DNA of 64,000 nt from an uncultured Latescibacterota bacterium (GTDB lineage: Bacteria > Latescibacterota > UBA2968), in contig OX638329.1 in NCBI GenBank assembly GCA_951812755.1, positions 1,783,339-1,847,338 on the forward strand, written 5' to 3'. Below are positions 25,096 to 33,288 of the stretch, piece by piece. A program made the translations under genes and the position numbers. The notes under the pieces are model-generated. The model had not been told where the DNA came from and did no database searches. It saw nothing but the letters and a program-made list of their open reading frames with translations. Each line of letters starts with the position of its first letter. The stretch's first letter is position 1.

Positions 25096-27518
25096 TCGCT
25101 TTGGGCCTTTGCTCCCTGCTTATCCACTACGTAAAAACGGGCTGTTTTGAACACTTCAATGTCGCGGTTTAGATCTTTTACGGCTACGACCACCTCGTGT
25201 TGACCGGGTGCGATATCTCCCAAATCCAGTTCTACAAAATTTTCGCTTTTCGTTTGCGTGCCCGTCTGCTCGTATCGAATCGTCACCTCCTCTCTGCTAC
25301 CGCCCGATAGCATTCTGCCCAGCCCCGACAGCGCGCGAATCAGCATGGGCGTATGGTTGGCGTCTCGCACCGTATAGGCGACTTCGTAGCGGGTCTGTCC
25401 AAATGAATCGCGCAGCAAATTGTAGATTTCAAAATAAAGAAAAAACGATGTCCCCTGGTAAAATATCCGACCCGGCGAGGGATCGACGCGGAAGCCCGAT
25501 CTCACAAACTGGCCCGTAGTTCCCGAATCTATTTGAGCCACTGCACGGGCTACTTGAATGCCGCTGACCATCAGCGTATCCCGGTTGTATGAAACCACCG
25601 GTACAGCTACTTGATAAACGCCCATCAAATCCACTTCTGGTCGCCAGGCTTGGACGGCGAGCATATAATCGCCCGGGGGTACGTCCATTGGAAATTCTTC
25701 TACCAGCACTGATCTGCTGCTCCGCGGTGCCATGACCTCAACATTGCCCTGCACGCGGTACACCTTTCCAGATCGCTCGCTGATCAGGGCTGCCCGCCGC
25801 TGCACCCGCGCCGTGTCGCTGGCACCCTGCACATAGAGGTTGCGCGTGGGTATCCCCATTAATACCCGCACTTCTGTATTGTTGTCTGTTCCCTTGAAAT
25901 CCACTGTATCAAAATGAAAATCCAGCGGTTCGTAATAATTGATATTATAGATTTCGGGTATATCCCGGGTGATGCGGGGCATAAAGGTGGCCGGCGAATA
26001 GTCCGAGAATAGTTGCGATACCCGCAGTGTCTGGTCGTGTCCAAAACGTTCCAGGCGATTGCGGTCTTCTGTAGTCAAAACCGGCGGCGGCGCATAATCG
26101 TAACGCCCCGAGGTAAATTCGTCGGTAAATACTACTTCGATACCCCCACCGATACGGGTGTAAAACCACACCTCCCACTTCACGGTCATCCCGGCAATGC
26201 CTATTGTCACTGGTTTGTATCCGTAAAATCCCAGCGTGTCCTCAGCTGCCATGCCGGCGCGGGCCTGCATGGAGCCTTCAAAGGGCATGCGGGGCAGGTC
26301 GTCCAGTTCGGGGTTGTCTTGGTCTATGATGTTGATAAATCGTTCTGTTCGCACTGGATATACAGGTCCCAGAAACGTGTGGTGTACACCATCGGGACCG
26401 TAGAGCCGGCGGGCGAGTTCTGTCTGGATGATACCGACTGATTGGGGCACGTTGTGGTTCAATGAGCGGGAAGTCGAGCGGTAGTCTGGCTCTCCGTAGC
26501 GGATATAGACTTCTCCACGTCGATCATAGGGAAACTGCTTTCTCCCGTAGTGTTCCCGCGCATAGAGCACCCGCCGATAGTGTTCGCACCAGCGCATCAG
26601 CCCACCACTGGCTTTTAAGGGGTCTTTTTTTAGCCAGAATCGCCTCAGAAAATCGCGCCGACGCTCTGGAGGAGTTTGTCGATAGGTCTCCGCTTCTCTG
26701 GGCGTAGCCACAATCGAAATATCCCAGTAGTGTGCTTGCGCGTCTTCAGGTAGTGTGGAAATATACTCTTCAAAAGCGATTAGCGCGTCTTCGTAATTGC
26801 CCCGCTCCATGAGTATCTGTCCCAGAATCGCATAGCCCCTCGGGTCTTCCAGCCTGCCCAGCAGGCGTTCGGCTTCTGCCTTTTTGCCGGATTCGGCCAG
26901 GCTGCGGATAAATAGATAAGCCGCCTCCTGGTCTTTAGGCTGGCGCTTGAGGTACTGGTCGTAATAATGAATTGCCACTTGATCCAATTTATCGTCCTGA
27001 TAGAGCTGGCCGAGTAGCAAATATCCCGGTGCGTATTCCGGATCGATCTGGATCGCCCGTCCCGCCGCTTTTATGGCATTTCCGGTTTCCGATATTCGAT
27101 AGAGGCGGGCCAGATGGTAATACATTTTTGCTTGAGTCGAATCCAGGGTCACGGCTTTTTGCAAATGAGAGCGGGCACCCCGCCAGTCATTTTTCAGATC
27201 CAGGTAGGCCAGACCCAGACCCAGGTGCGCCTCTATCCACGCCGAATCGGCGCGCACTGCTTTGCGAAATGCTTTGATAGCGTCGTCGGCCTGTTTAGAT
27301 TGCAGATGAAGCTGTCCGATCATGGTCAACACCCGCACAGGCTGGGGTTGTTGCCCGGCGATCTTTTCCAGGTCTTTGATGGCCTGTTTTACACTGTCTT
27401 TGTGCGAGGCCTGCAATGCCCGGGCGTAAATCGATTCGGCGTCCTGGGCATGTACAGTTTCGGTCCCGCATAATCCAAGAAAAAGGCCAAGCGCAAAATA
27501 GAAATAACAATTTTTCAT
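25092..27518 (-). CDS. GWxTD-domain protein with N-terminal TPRs (paralog 1)
   Basis: About 808 residues from ATG 27518, giving a signal peptide MKNCYFYFALGLFLGLC ending VHAQ. Residues 25-250 are TPRs (AFRKAVRADSAWIEAHLGLG, TQAKMYYHLARLYR). The middle holds the GWxTD-type core in variant form: HYRRVLYAREHYG then FPYDRRGEVYIRYGEPDYRS. The C-terminal 250 residues are beta-sandwich, ending HEVVVAVKDLNRDIEVFKTA. GWxTD proteins are abundant in FCB-group genomes and their role is unknown. Two paralogs lie at 47999 and 50622. It heads the UbiA operon. Confidence 0.85.
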   Translation of the reverse strand: MKNCYFYFALGLFLGLCGTETVHAQDAESIYARALQASHKDSVKQAIKDLEKIAGQQPQPVRVLTMIGQLHLQSKQADDAIKAFRKAVRADSAWIEAHLGLGLAYLDLKNDWRGARSHLQKAVTLDSTQAKMYYHLARLYRISETGNAIKAAGRAIQIDPEYAPGYLLLGQLYQDDKLDQVAIHYYDQYLKRQPKDQEAAYLFIRSLAESGKKAEAERLLGRLEDPRGYAILGQILMERGNYEDALIAFEEYISTLPEDAQAHYWDISIVATPREAETYRQTPPERRRDFLRRFWLKKDPLKASGGLMRWCEHYRRVLYAREHYGRKQFPYDRRGEVYIRYGEPDYRSTSRSLNHNVPQSVGIIQTELARRLYGPDGVHHTFLGPVYPVRTERFINIIDQDNPELDDLPRMPFEGSMQARAGMAAEDTLGFYGYKPVTIGIAGMTVKWEVWFYTRIGGGIEVVFTDEFTSGRYDYAPPPVLTTEDRNRLERFGHDQTLRVSQLFSDYSPATFMPRITRDIPEIYNINYYEPLDFHFDTVDFKGTDNNTEVRVLMGIPTRNLYVQGASDTARVQRRAALISERSGKVYRVQGNVEVMAPRSSRSVLVEEFPMDVPPGDYMLAVQAWRPEVDLMGVYQVAVPVVSYNRDTLMVSGIQVARAVAQIDSGTTGQFVRSGFRVDPSPGRIFYQGTSFFLYFEIYNLLRDSFGQTRYEVAYTVRDANHTPMLIRALSGLGRMLSGGSREEVTIRYEQTGTQTKSENFVELDLGDIAPGQHEVVVAVKDLNRDIEVFKTARFYVVDKQGAKAQSE

Positions 27519-27689
27519 TGTGTCGTGTTCACATAGAGATGTGATTCTTCGCAAGGTGTTTATAGAGTATAACAAAAAACCAAAATGGAATCGCTGTTTT
27601 TTCGCGCTGGTCTCTCTTAAGGTAAGGCAGTAATTGCATTTTTTGCATACACGCCTTAGATTGTGGATTGAACTGTCCAGGAGCTTTCC

Positions 27690-29705
27690 ATGCGTGTCAT
27701 TATTTCATTTTTTATCCTGATAATGCCCCTGTCGGCTCACAGTCGCCCGGTGGTCGCGGTTTTGCCTTTTGAAGAGGCGAATACCGATTGGCTCTCGGAG
27801 GGTATGGCCTGGAGTTTGTCAGATAAGCTCCGCCGCGTGTCGGCACTGCAAATGGTCGATTCCGATCGGCTGAATGCGGCTCTGTCTAAATATCAGATGC
27901 CTGTGCAGATTGGCCAGTCGGCAGGTGCAACACTGGTCCTGTATGGTGCCTGTCGGCTGCAGAAAGACCAACTCCAGATTTCCGCCCGCGTTTTGCGGGT
28001 TGATACCGGCGATGTTCTGGAACTGGAAGAGGTGGCAGGTCCTCTCGATTCTCTATTCGCCCTGCAGGACAGCGTGATTCGCCGCTTCTTCGATAGCGCC
28101 GGCTTCAGCCCCACCGCCATCGAATGGGAGGCGATTCTTCGCAGACCCACTCGATCAGTTCGGGCGTATATCCACTGGGTGCGCGCTCGGACAATCCTGA
28201 CTGGCAATGACGAAAATCCCGATGTGGTGCGCGGTCACCTCGACCGCGCCCTTGCCGAGGATGCCGATTATGCCGATGCCCACAGCCACCTGGGGTTGCT
28301 CTTTGTCGCGCAACGCCGGTTCAAAGAAGCGCTCGGTGCCTTGCAGACCGCTGTGCGCCTCAAGCCGGATGATCCACTGACCCGCTACAATCTGGGCGTG
28401 ACCTATGCCAGTTTGGGGCAGACCGATCGCGCGGCTATTGCGTTTCGGGACGCGATCCGCCTCAAGCCGGATGATCCCATTACCCACTACAATCTGGGTA
28501 TTCTACATCATCTTCAAAGCAACCACGAGGCTGCTATTGCGCCTTTGCAGACGGCGATCCGCCTCAAGCCGGATTTCGCGGTTGCTTATCTGACCCTGGG
28601 CATTGCCCTTGCCAATACGCAATCCCACACCCGCGCAGAAGACGCATTGAGAGAGGCGATTCGCCTGTCTCCCGAAAATGCCGATGCCCACTACAATTTG
28701 GGCGTTGTCTATATTGAGATGGGGCATCGCGATCAGGCGGTCGAAGTTTTAGCGCGAGCTATCTCGCACAATTCCGAGCATGCCGATGCCCATTTTAATC
28801 TGGGGCGCGCTTATGAGGCACTGGGACGCTATGATGAAGCTGTCGCTGCCTTCAAAAAAGCCGCTCAATTCAACCCCGATTATGCCGATTTGCACTTTAA
28901 TCTGGGCATTGCCCATACCGAGGCCGGGCGTTTTGAGGAGGCGATTCGCACCCTGCACACTGCCCGACGGATCTATCCGCAAGATCCGCTCATCTATCAC
29001 AATATGGGCATTGCCTATCGAAATGCCACGCGTTTTGAAGAGGCGGAAAATGCTTTTCGAGAAGCGCTTCGTCTCAATCCCCATCTGGCCGATATTCACC
29101 TGTCTCTGGGCAGCCTGCAACTGGATATGGGACGCTATGAACAGGCTCTATCATCTATTCAAGAGGCTGTTCGTCTGACGCCCAAAAATGCCGATGCTCA
29201 CCGCTATCTGGGCGAAGCCCTGGCCTATTTGAAACAGTATCCGGATGCGATTCAGGCTTTCCGAAAAACTATTGAGCTTAAGGGCGACGATGGAGACGCA
29301 TATCTCGGTCTGGGCATGGTCTATTTGCATACCGGGCAAAAAACCGCGGCTGCTTCTGCCCTCAAACGAGGTCTTGCGCTCTATCCGGATCACCCCGATT
29401 CTCTGGCTATTGCCCGCGAAATCGCGCGGTTGCAGAATCAGCCTGAGCAGGTGAGTACCTATCTGAATCGCGCCCGCGCTTTTGAGGATGCCGGGCTTTT
29501 GGACAACGCGATTGATACCTATCGCAAAGCCGCCATTCTCAGTCCCGAAAATGCCGATATTCAACACGCACTCGGCCTGGCCTGCCTGCGAGCCAATCGC
29601 CCGGAAGACGCGCTGCCCGCTTTTCGGAAGGTTCTCAGGCTTCGTCCGGATCATCCCGATGCAAATCTCATTCGGGATTTTATCCGCCGCATGGAAGAGG
29701 AATAA
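27690..29705 (+). CDS. Secreted TPR protein with FlgO/CsgG-like N-terminal domain
   Basis: A 671-residue protein with a signal peptide (MRVIISFFILIMPLSAHS) and CAGGAGCTTTCC before the ATG. Residues 20-145 (PVVAVLPFEEANTDWLSEGM through RVLRVDTGDVLE) resemble the FlgO/CsgG/TolB-N alpha-beta domain found in periplasmic scaffold proteins. Residues 180-665 are about 14 consecutive TPRs with the pattern NADAHYNLGVVYIEMGHRDQ. It follows divergently from the GWxTD gene and stops 5 nt before the CRTAC1 gene, with which it is surely co-transcribed. Confidence 0.88.
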   Translation: MRVIISFFILIMPLSAHSRPVVAVLPFEEANTDWLSEGMAWSLSDKLRRVSALQMVDSDRLNAALSKYQMPVQIGQSAGATLVLYGACRLQKDQLQISARVLRVDTGDVLELEEVAGPLDSLFALQDSVIRRFFDSAGFSPTAIEWEAILRRPTRSVRAYIHWVRARTILTGNDENPDVVRGHLDRALAEDADYADAHSHLGLLFVAQRRFKEALGALQTAVRLKPDDPLTRYNLGVTYASLGQTDRAAIAFRDAIRLKPDDPITHYNLGILHHLQSNHEAAIAPLQTAIRLKPDFAVAYLTLGIALANTQSHTRAEDALREAIRLSPENADAHYNLGVVYIEMGHRDQAVEVLARAISHNSEHADAHFNLGRAYEALGRYDEAVAAFKKAAQFNPDYADLHFNLGIAHTEAGRFEEAIRTLHTARRIYPQDPLIYHNMGIAYRNATRFEEAENAFREALRLNPHLADIHLSLGSLQLDMGRYEQALSSIQEAVRLTPKNADAHRYLGEALAYLKQYPDAIQAFRKTIELKGDDGDAYLGLGMVYLHTGQKTAAASALKRGLALYPDHPDSLAIAREIARLQNQPEQVSTYLNRARAFEDAGLLDNAIDTYRKAAILSPENADIQHALGLACLRANRPEDALPAFRKVLRLRPDHPDANLIRDFIRRMEEE

Positions 29706-29710
29706 CGGCC

Positions 29711-31315
29711 ATGATTCGCGTCGCGTTGTTCCTGTTTTGTGTGCCCCATTTTGTTGCCGCCGATCCTATCCGTTTTACTGAAATAGCGGAGAAGGCGGGC
29801 ATCCATTTTGTCCACAGTACCGGGGCTAAGGGTGGCTGGCACTATATCGAGACGATGGGTTCTGGCTGTGCCCTCTTCGACGCGGACGGCGATGGGGATC
29901 TGGATCTCTATCTGGTCAATGGTGCCAATCTGCCAGGGCAACCGGTTCAGGGTATCAATGCGCTGTATCGCAATGACTCAGACAGAGCAATTCGCCTGAC
30001 CGATATTACCGAATCTTCGGGTACGCCTGGACGGGGCTATGGCATGGGTTGTACTGTCGGCGACGCGGACAATGATGGCGATCTGGACCTCTACGTTACC
30101 GGCTATCCCGAAAATATTCTGTATGTGAACAATGGCGATGCTACTTTCAAAGACGCTTCCCGGCAGGCGAATGTGGTTGCCAGCGGATGGAGCGCGGGGG
30201 CGGCTTTTTTCGATTTTGAAGCCGATGGGGATCTGGATCTCTATGTGGTGCGCTATCTCACGTACGATCCCTCCCGAGAGCCGGTGTGTGAACGCAGTGG
30301 CGTGCGGACCTACTGCGCTCCGTATCGGTTTCGGGGTGCTCCCGATTTGTTGTATCTGAATAGTGGCGACGGCACATTTGAAGATATTTCTCAGAGGACC
30401 GGAATCGCCGATCCCCGGGGCAAGGGCTTGGGCGTGCTCACCCTGGATTACGACCGGGATGGCGATACCGATCTCTATGTCGCCAATGATACGACGCCCA
30501 ATTTTCTCTACCGGAATGATGGCGAGCACTTTACTGAAGTCGGCCTCGAAGCGGGTGTGAGCACAAGTGCTTCGGGTCGCCCACAGGCCGGCATGGGCGT
30601 GGATGCTGGCGATGTGGATGGCGATGGGCACACGGATCTCATTGTCACCAATTTTTCCTATGAGTCAAATGCCTTTTATCACCATGCAGAACAGGGTGTT
30701 TTTGCCGAGGCCAGTGCCCGTTTGGGGCTGGTGGGACCAAGTACTCTTCCTCTGGGCTTTGGCACACATTTTTTCGACGCGGATAGCGATGGTAATCTGG
30801 ACCTTTTTGTCGCCAATGGTCATATTTTTCCCAATGTCTCGGAGTTTTCTTCTGCCGAGTCCTATCCCCAGACCGATCAGTTTTTCCGCAATACCGCAGG
30901 CGTTTTTGAAGACGTTTCCGAATCGGCGGGTTTCATATCGCCCGCTGTCAGCCGGGGTTCGGCACTGGGCGATATAGATACCGACGGTGATCTGGACCTT
31001 GTTGTAGTCGTCGCCGATGCCCGTCCGCATCTTTATAGGAATGACACCCCGCCTGCCCATCCATGGGTTATTGTTCAGCTAAAGGGCGCGAATCGCAGTG
31101 CGATTGGTGCGCGTGTCACCCTTACTGCAGGTGGTGGTGCCCAATCTCGAGAGGTGCGGAGTCAATCCGGCTATCTCTCCTCGGGAGATCCGCGTCTCCA
31201 CTTCGGTCTGGGCGATGCCGAACAAATTGACCGCCTCGATATCTGGTGGCCCTCTGGACGCATCCAAACTCTGAACAATCTGTCTCCGAATCAGATTCTG
31301 GTCATTGAAGAATAG
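29711..31315 (+). CDS. CRTAC1-family protein (FG-GAP/VCBS propeller plus ASPIC/UnbV)
   Basis: A 534-residue secreted protein; signal MIRVALFLFCVPHFVAA. Residues 20-430 hold FG-GAP repeats with DADGDGDLDLYLV calcium-binding loops, forming a seven-bladed propeller of integrin-alpha type. Residues 445-530 are the ASPIC/UnbV domain (IGARVTLTAGGGAQSREV, SGYLSSGDPRLHFGLGDAEQ, LDIWWPSG). Such proteins are exported and common in Planctomycetes, Acidobacteria and FCB bacteria. It starts 5 nt after the TPR gene. A related domain pair lies in the TPR lipoprotein at 33289. Confidence 0.92.
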   Translation: MIRVALFLFCVPHFVAADPIRFTEIAEKAGIHFVHSTGAKGGWHYIETMGSGCALFDADGDGDLDLYLVNGANLPGQPVQGINALYRNDSDRAIRLTDITESSGTPGRGYGMGCTVGDADNDGDLDLYVTGYPENILYVNNGDATFKDASRQANVVASGWSAGAAFFDFEADGDLDLYVVRYLTYDPSREPVCERSGVRTYCAPYRFRGAPDLLYLNSGDGTFEDISQRTGIADPRGKGLGVLTLDYDRDGDTDLYVANDTTPNFLYRNDGEHFTEVGLEAGVSTSASGRPQAGMGVDAGDVDGDGHTDLIVTNFSYESNAFYHHAEQGVFAEASARLGLVGPSTLPLGFGTHFFDADSDGNLDLFVANGHIFPNVSEFSSAESYPQTDQFFRNTAGVFEDVSESAGFISPAVSRGSALGDIDTDGDLDLVVVVADARPHLYRNDTPPAHPWVIVQLKGANRSAIGARVTLTAGGGAQSREVRSQSGYLSSGDPRLHFGLGDAEQIDRLDIWWPSGRIQTLNNLSPNQILVIEE

Positions 31316-31317
31316 GT

Positions 31318-33285
31318 TTACCATCCGTGTACAAAGTGTCCACTTCCGGGAAACCAGATCGCATCTACGACACTCGATACGCCCACGCCCAACAGGTATC
31401 CCACTACTATTCCATAGGAAAATGGCATTGATCGCCGGTAGAGTACTACGCCCCCAAATTTGAGGGTCAGTGCTTTGACGAGCCATACGACAAAAATAGC
31501 GAATCCGTACGTATGACTCGGGAAGGCGAGTCCCACCGGGTGAATCGGCCAGGAAGCAAACCGGGTATTCAAGACTGTCAGCAGTCCCGCTTCTCCAACT
31601 CCAAACAGCCAGACCAGCAGCTTCTGAAAATCAAAATATGTGGGTTCTGTCCCTTCAATTATGCCTACCTGCCCCAGCATTACGGTCCAATCGTACATAT
31701 AGGCCGCGTTCAGGCCGCCCTCTGTATAACACAAATAAAGCTGAGCACCGCAGGCTATGGCATAGGCTCCAAGCAGAGAGATGGGCAGAGCACATACCAC
31801 CAGAAAACGGCGCTTCAGGGCTTGTTGCAATAGCCGAAAAAAATGTGGAATGGCCGGAATCGACAACATCCGCCCCGAATGCGCGGCCAATCCACCCCGG
31901 TTTAACACCATTACTCCCGTCAGGTCGGAGGGGGAAAAATTGGCTGTTCCCAGAAGCGTCTTTAGTATCGGTCCACCTTTCTGGCCCTGGGGAGATAGAA
32001 ACACGAATCCCGTGGCTGCCGCGTATTTGGTCACGCCAAAGTAGATCACGAAAAACAGTGAAAGCTGTAGCAGAGCCACCACGGGTCGCATGTCCAGAGA
32101 TATCATCCAGCCTGTGAGAAATGCAAATGTCGCGCTGAATCCCAGCCAGGCCGTGCGGTAGGTCACGGGCGTTCCATCGTCTTTGCTCCGGTCGTCTGAT
32201 AATGCTTTTTGCAGGGTTTCTTTCAGGTGTCCTCTCGCCACCCAGACCGACCAGACCACGAGAAATACCAGTGCGCCGTGCGCCTCCAGCATCCGTATTT
32301 CTCCCGAGGTTGCCGCCTGTCCCTGCATGCCCACTGAAAATCCCGTTCGATCCATCAGTGCTTGTTTGAAAATGTTGAGCACAAAGAAGGTCCACACGCT
32401 CAGCAGTATATTTAGCGGACACAGGTAGGCCAACCCCATTAGAAGGGGCTGAATCCTCAGGTATAAGGTCGGAAAATCGCGCCCGATGTGTACGGCTTTG
32501 GTCAAATAGTGATCGTAGATCCCAATGCGCGGAATTGTCAGAATAAAATATCCGGCAATATTCCAGAAGATTACACCGGCTGTACACGCAAAACCCATCC
32601 AGAAAACGGGCGTTCGGAATACGATGGGCAATCGGTGCGCGGGTTCTTCCCGAAGCAACTCCAGGGGCATGGTTGCCAGGGGAAACGTCAGCCGTTCTCG
32701 TTCTACCCACTGTTTGTAAAATAACACACTGGCAAAGAAGCCAGCCATCACCAGTGCCACAGTTCCGGCAAACCACCAGAACAGCGGGGTTAGCCAGTTG
32801 CGCCATGGAATAGATTCCTCTGATCCCAGTCCTACGTACAGCTTTTCTACCACCATATCTCCTGGCTCAAAAAACAGCCAGCGGGGCATATAGGCTCCCA
32901 CGACCTCCCAGAATCGGTTTTCCGGTGAAGAAAAAGCGGATGGTGCTGAAATATCCGTAATCAAGTACCCGGCCCAGCCCACTGCCGGTGCTGTACCCAC
33001 CATCCAGACCATTCCAAAAATCACCATTACCTCTGTGCGCGACAGGGCAATGCGAGGCAAAGTTAGCTTTAAAACTGTGTTGATCCCCACCCACAATACC
33101 AGTGGCAGCAACGCGGTAACGGGCACGAAGCTTTTCATCAAATTCCGCCCGAAGTAGGTCGCGTACAAACACATGCCCGCAATCGTGATCAGCCCCAGTA
33201 CAAAAGCCCGGATGGTGAGCGATTCAGATGCTGTTGATGCTTTTCTTTCAGGTTCCAGTGCCGAAGCCATGTTTGCAAACCCCAT
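31318..33285 (-). CDS. DUF6785-family polytopic membrane protein
   Basis: A 655-residue inner-membrane protein with about 14 hydrophobic segments, resembling the DUF6785/DUF6784 pair (distantly OPT-transporter-like). Recognisable blocks are GMVWMVGTAPAVGWAGYLIT, the amphipathic loop NRFWEVVGAYMPRWLFFEPG, FPLATMPLELLRE, and the C-terminal HPVGLAFPSHTYGF and SMPFSYGIVVGYLLGVGVSS. Function is unknown, probably transport. It begins 3 nt after the upstream TPR-ASPIC lipoprotein and is convergent with CRTAC1 (2 nt). ATG 33270 is an alternative start, with GGGG 9-12 nt upstream. Confidence 0.8.
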   Translation of the reverse strand: MGFANMASALEPERKASTASESLTIRAFVLGLITIAGMCLYATYFGRNLMKSFVPVTALLPLVLWVGINTVLKLTLPRIALSRTEVMVIFGMVWMVGTAPAVGWAGYLITDISAPSAFSSPENRFWEVVGAYMPRWLFFEPGDMVVEKLYVGLGSEESIPWRNWLTPLFWWFAGTVALVMAGFFASVLFYKQWVERERLTFPLATMPLELLREEPAHRLPIVFRTPVFWMGFACTAGVIFWNIAGYFILTIPRIGIYDHYLTKAVHIGRDFPTLYLRIQPLLMGLAYLCPLNILLSVWTFFVLNIFKQALMDRTGFSVGMQGQAATSGEIRMLEAHGALVFLVVWSVWVARGHLKETLQKALSDDRSKDDGTPVTYRTAWLGFSATFAFLTGWMISLDMRPVVALLQLSLFFVIYFGVTKYAAATGFVFLSPQGQKGGPILKTLLGTANFSPSDLTGVMVLNRGGLAAHSGRMLSIPAIPHFFRLLQQALKRRFLVVCALPISLLGAYAIACGAQLYLCYTEGGLNAAYMYDWTVMLGQVGIIEGTEPTYFDFQKLLVWLFGVGEAGLLTVLNTRFASWPIHPVGLAFPSHTYGFAIFVVWLVKALTLKFGGVVLYRRSMPFSYGIVVGYLLGVGVSSVVDAIWFPGSGHFVHGW

Positions 33286-33288
33286 CTC

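Noticed and set aside
29776-31020. Periodic D-x-D-G-D repeats as tandem DNA repeats
   Set aside because: They are FG-GAP calcium loops of a propeller protein and vary at the DNA level.
31655-32806. 383-codon minus-strand open frame inside the DUF6785 gene
   Set aside because: It is a second-frame shadow of a polytopic membrane protein and lacks membrane segments or a start site of its own.
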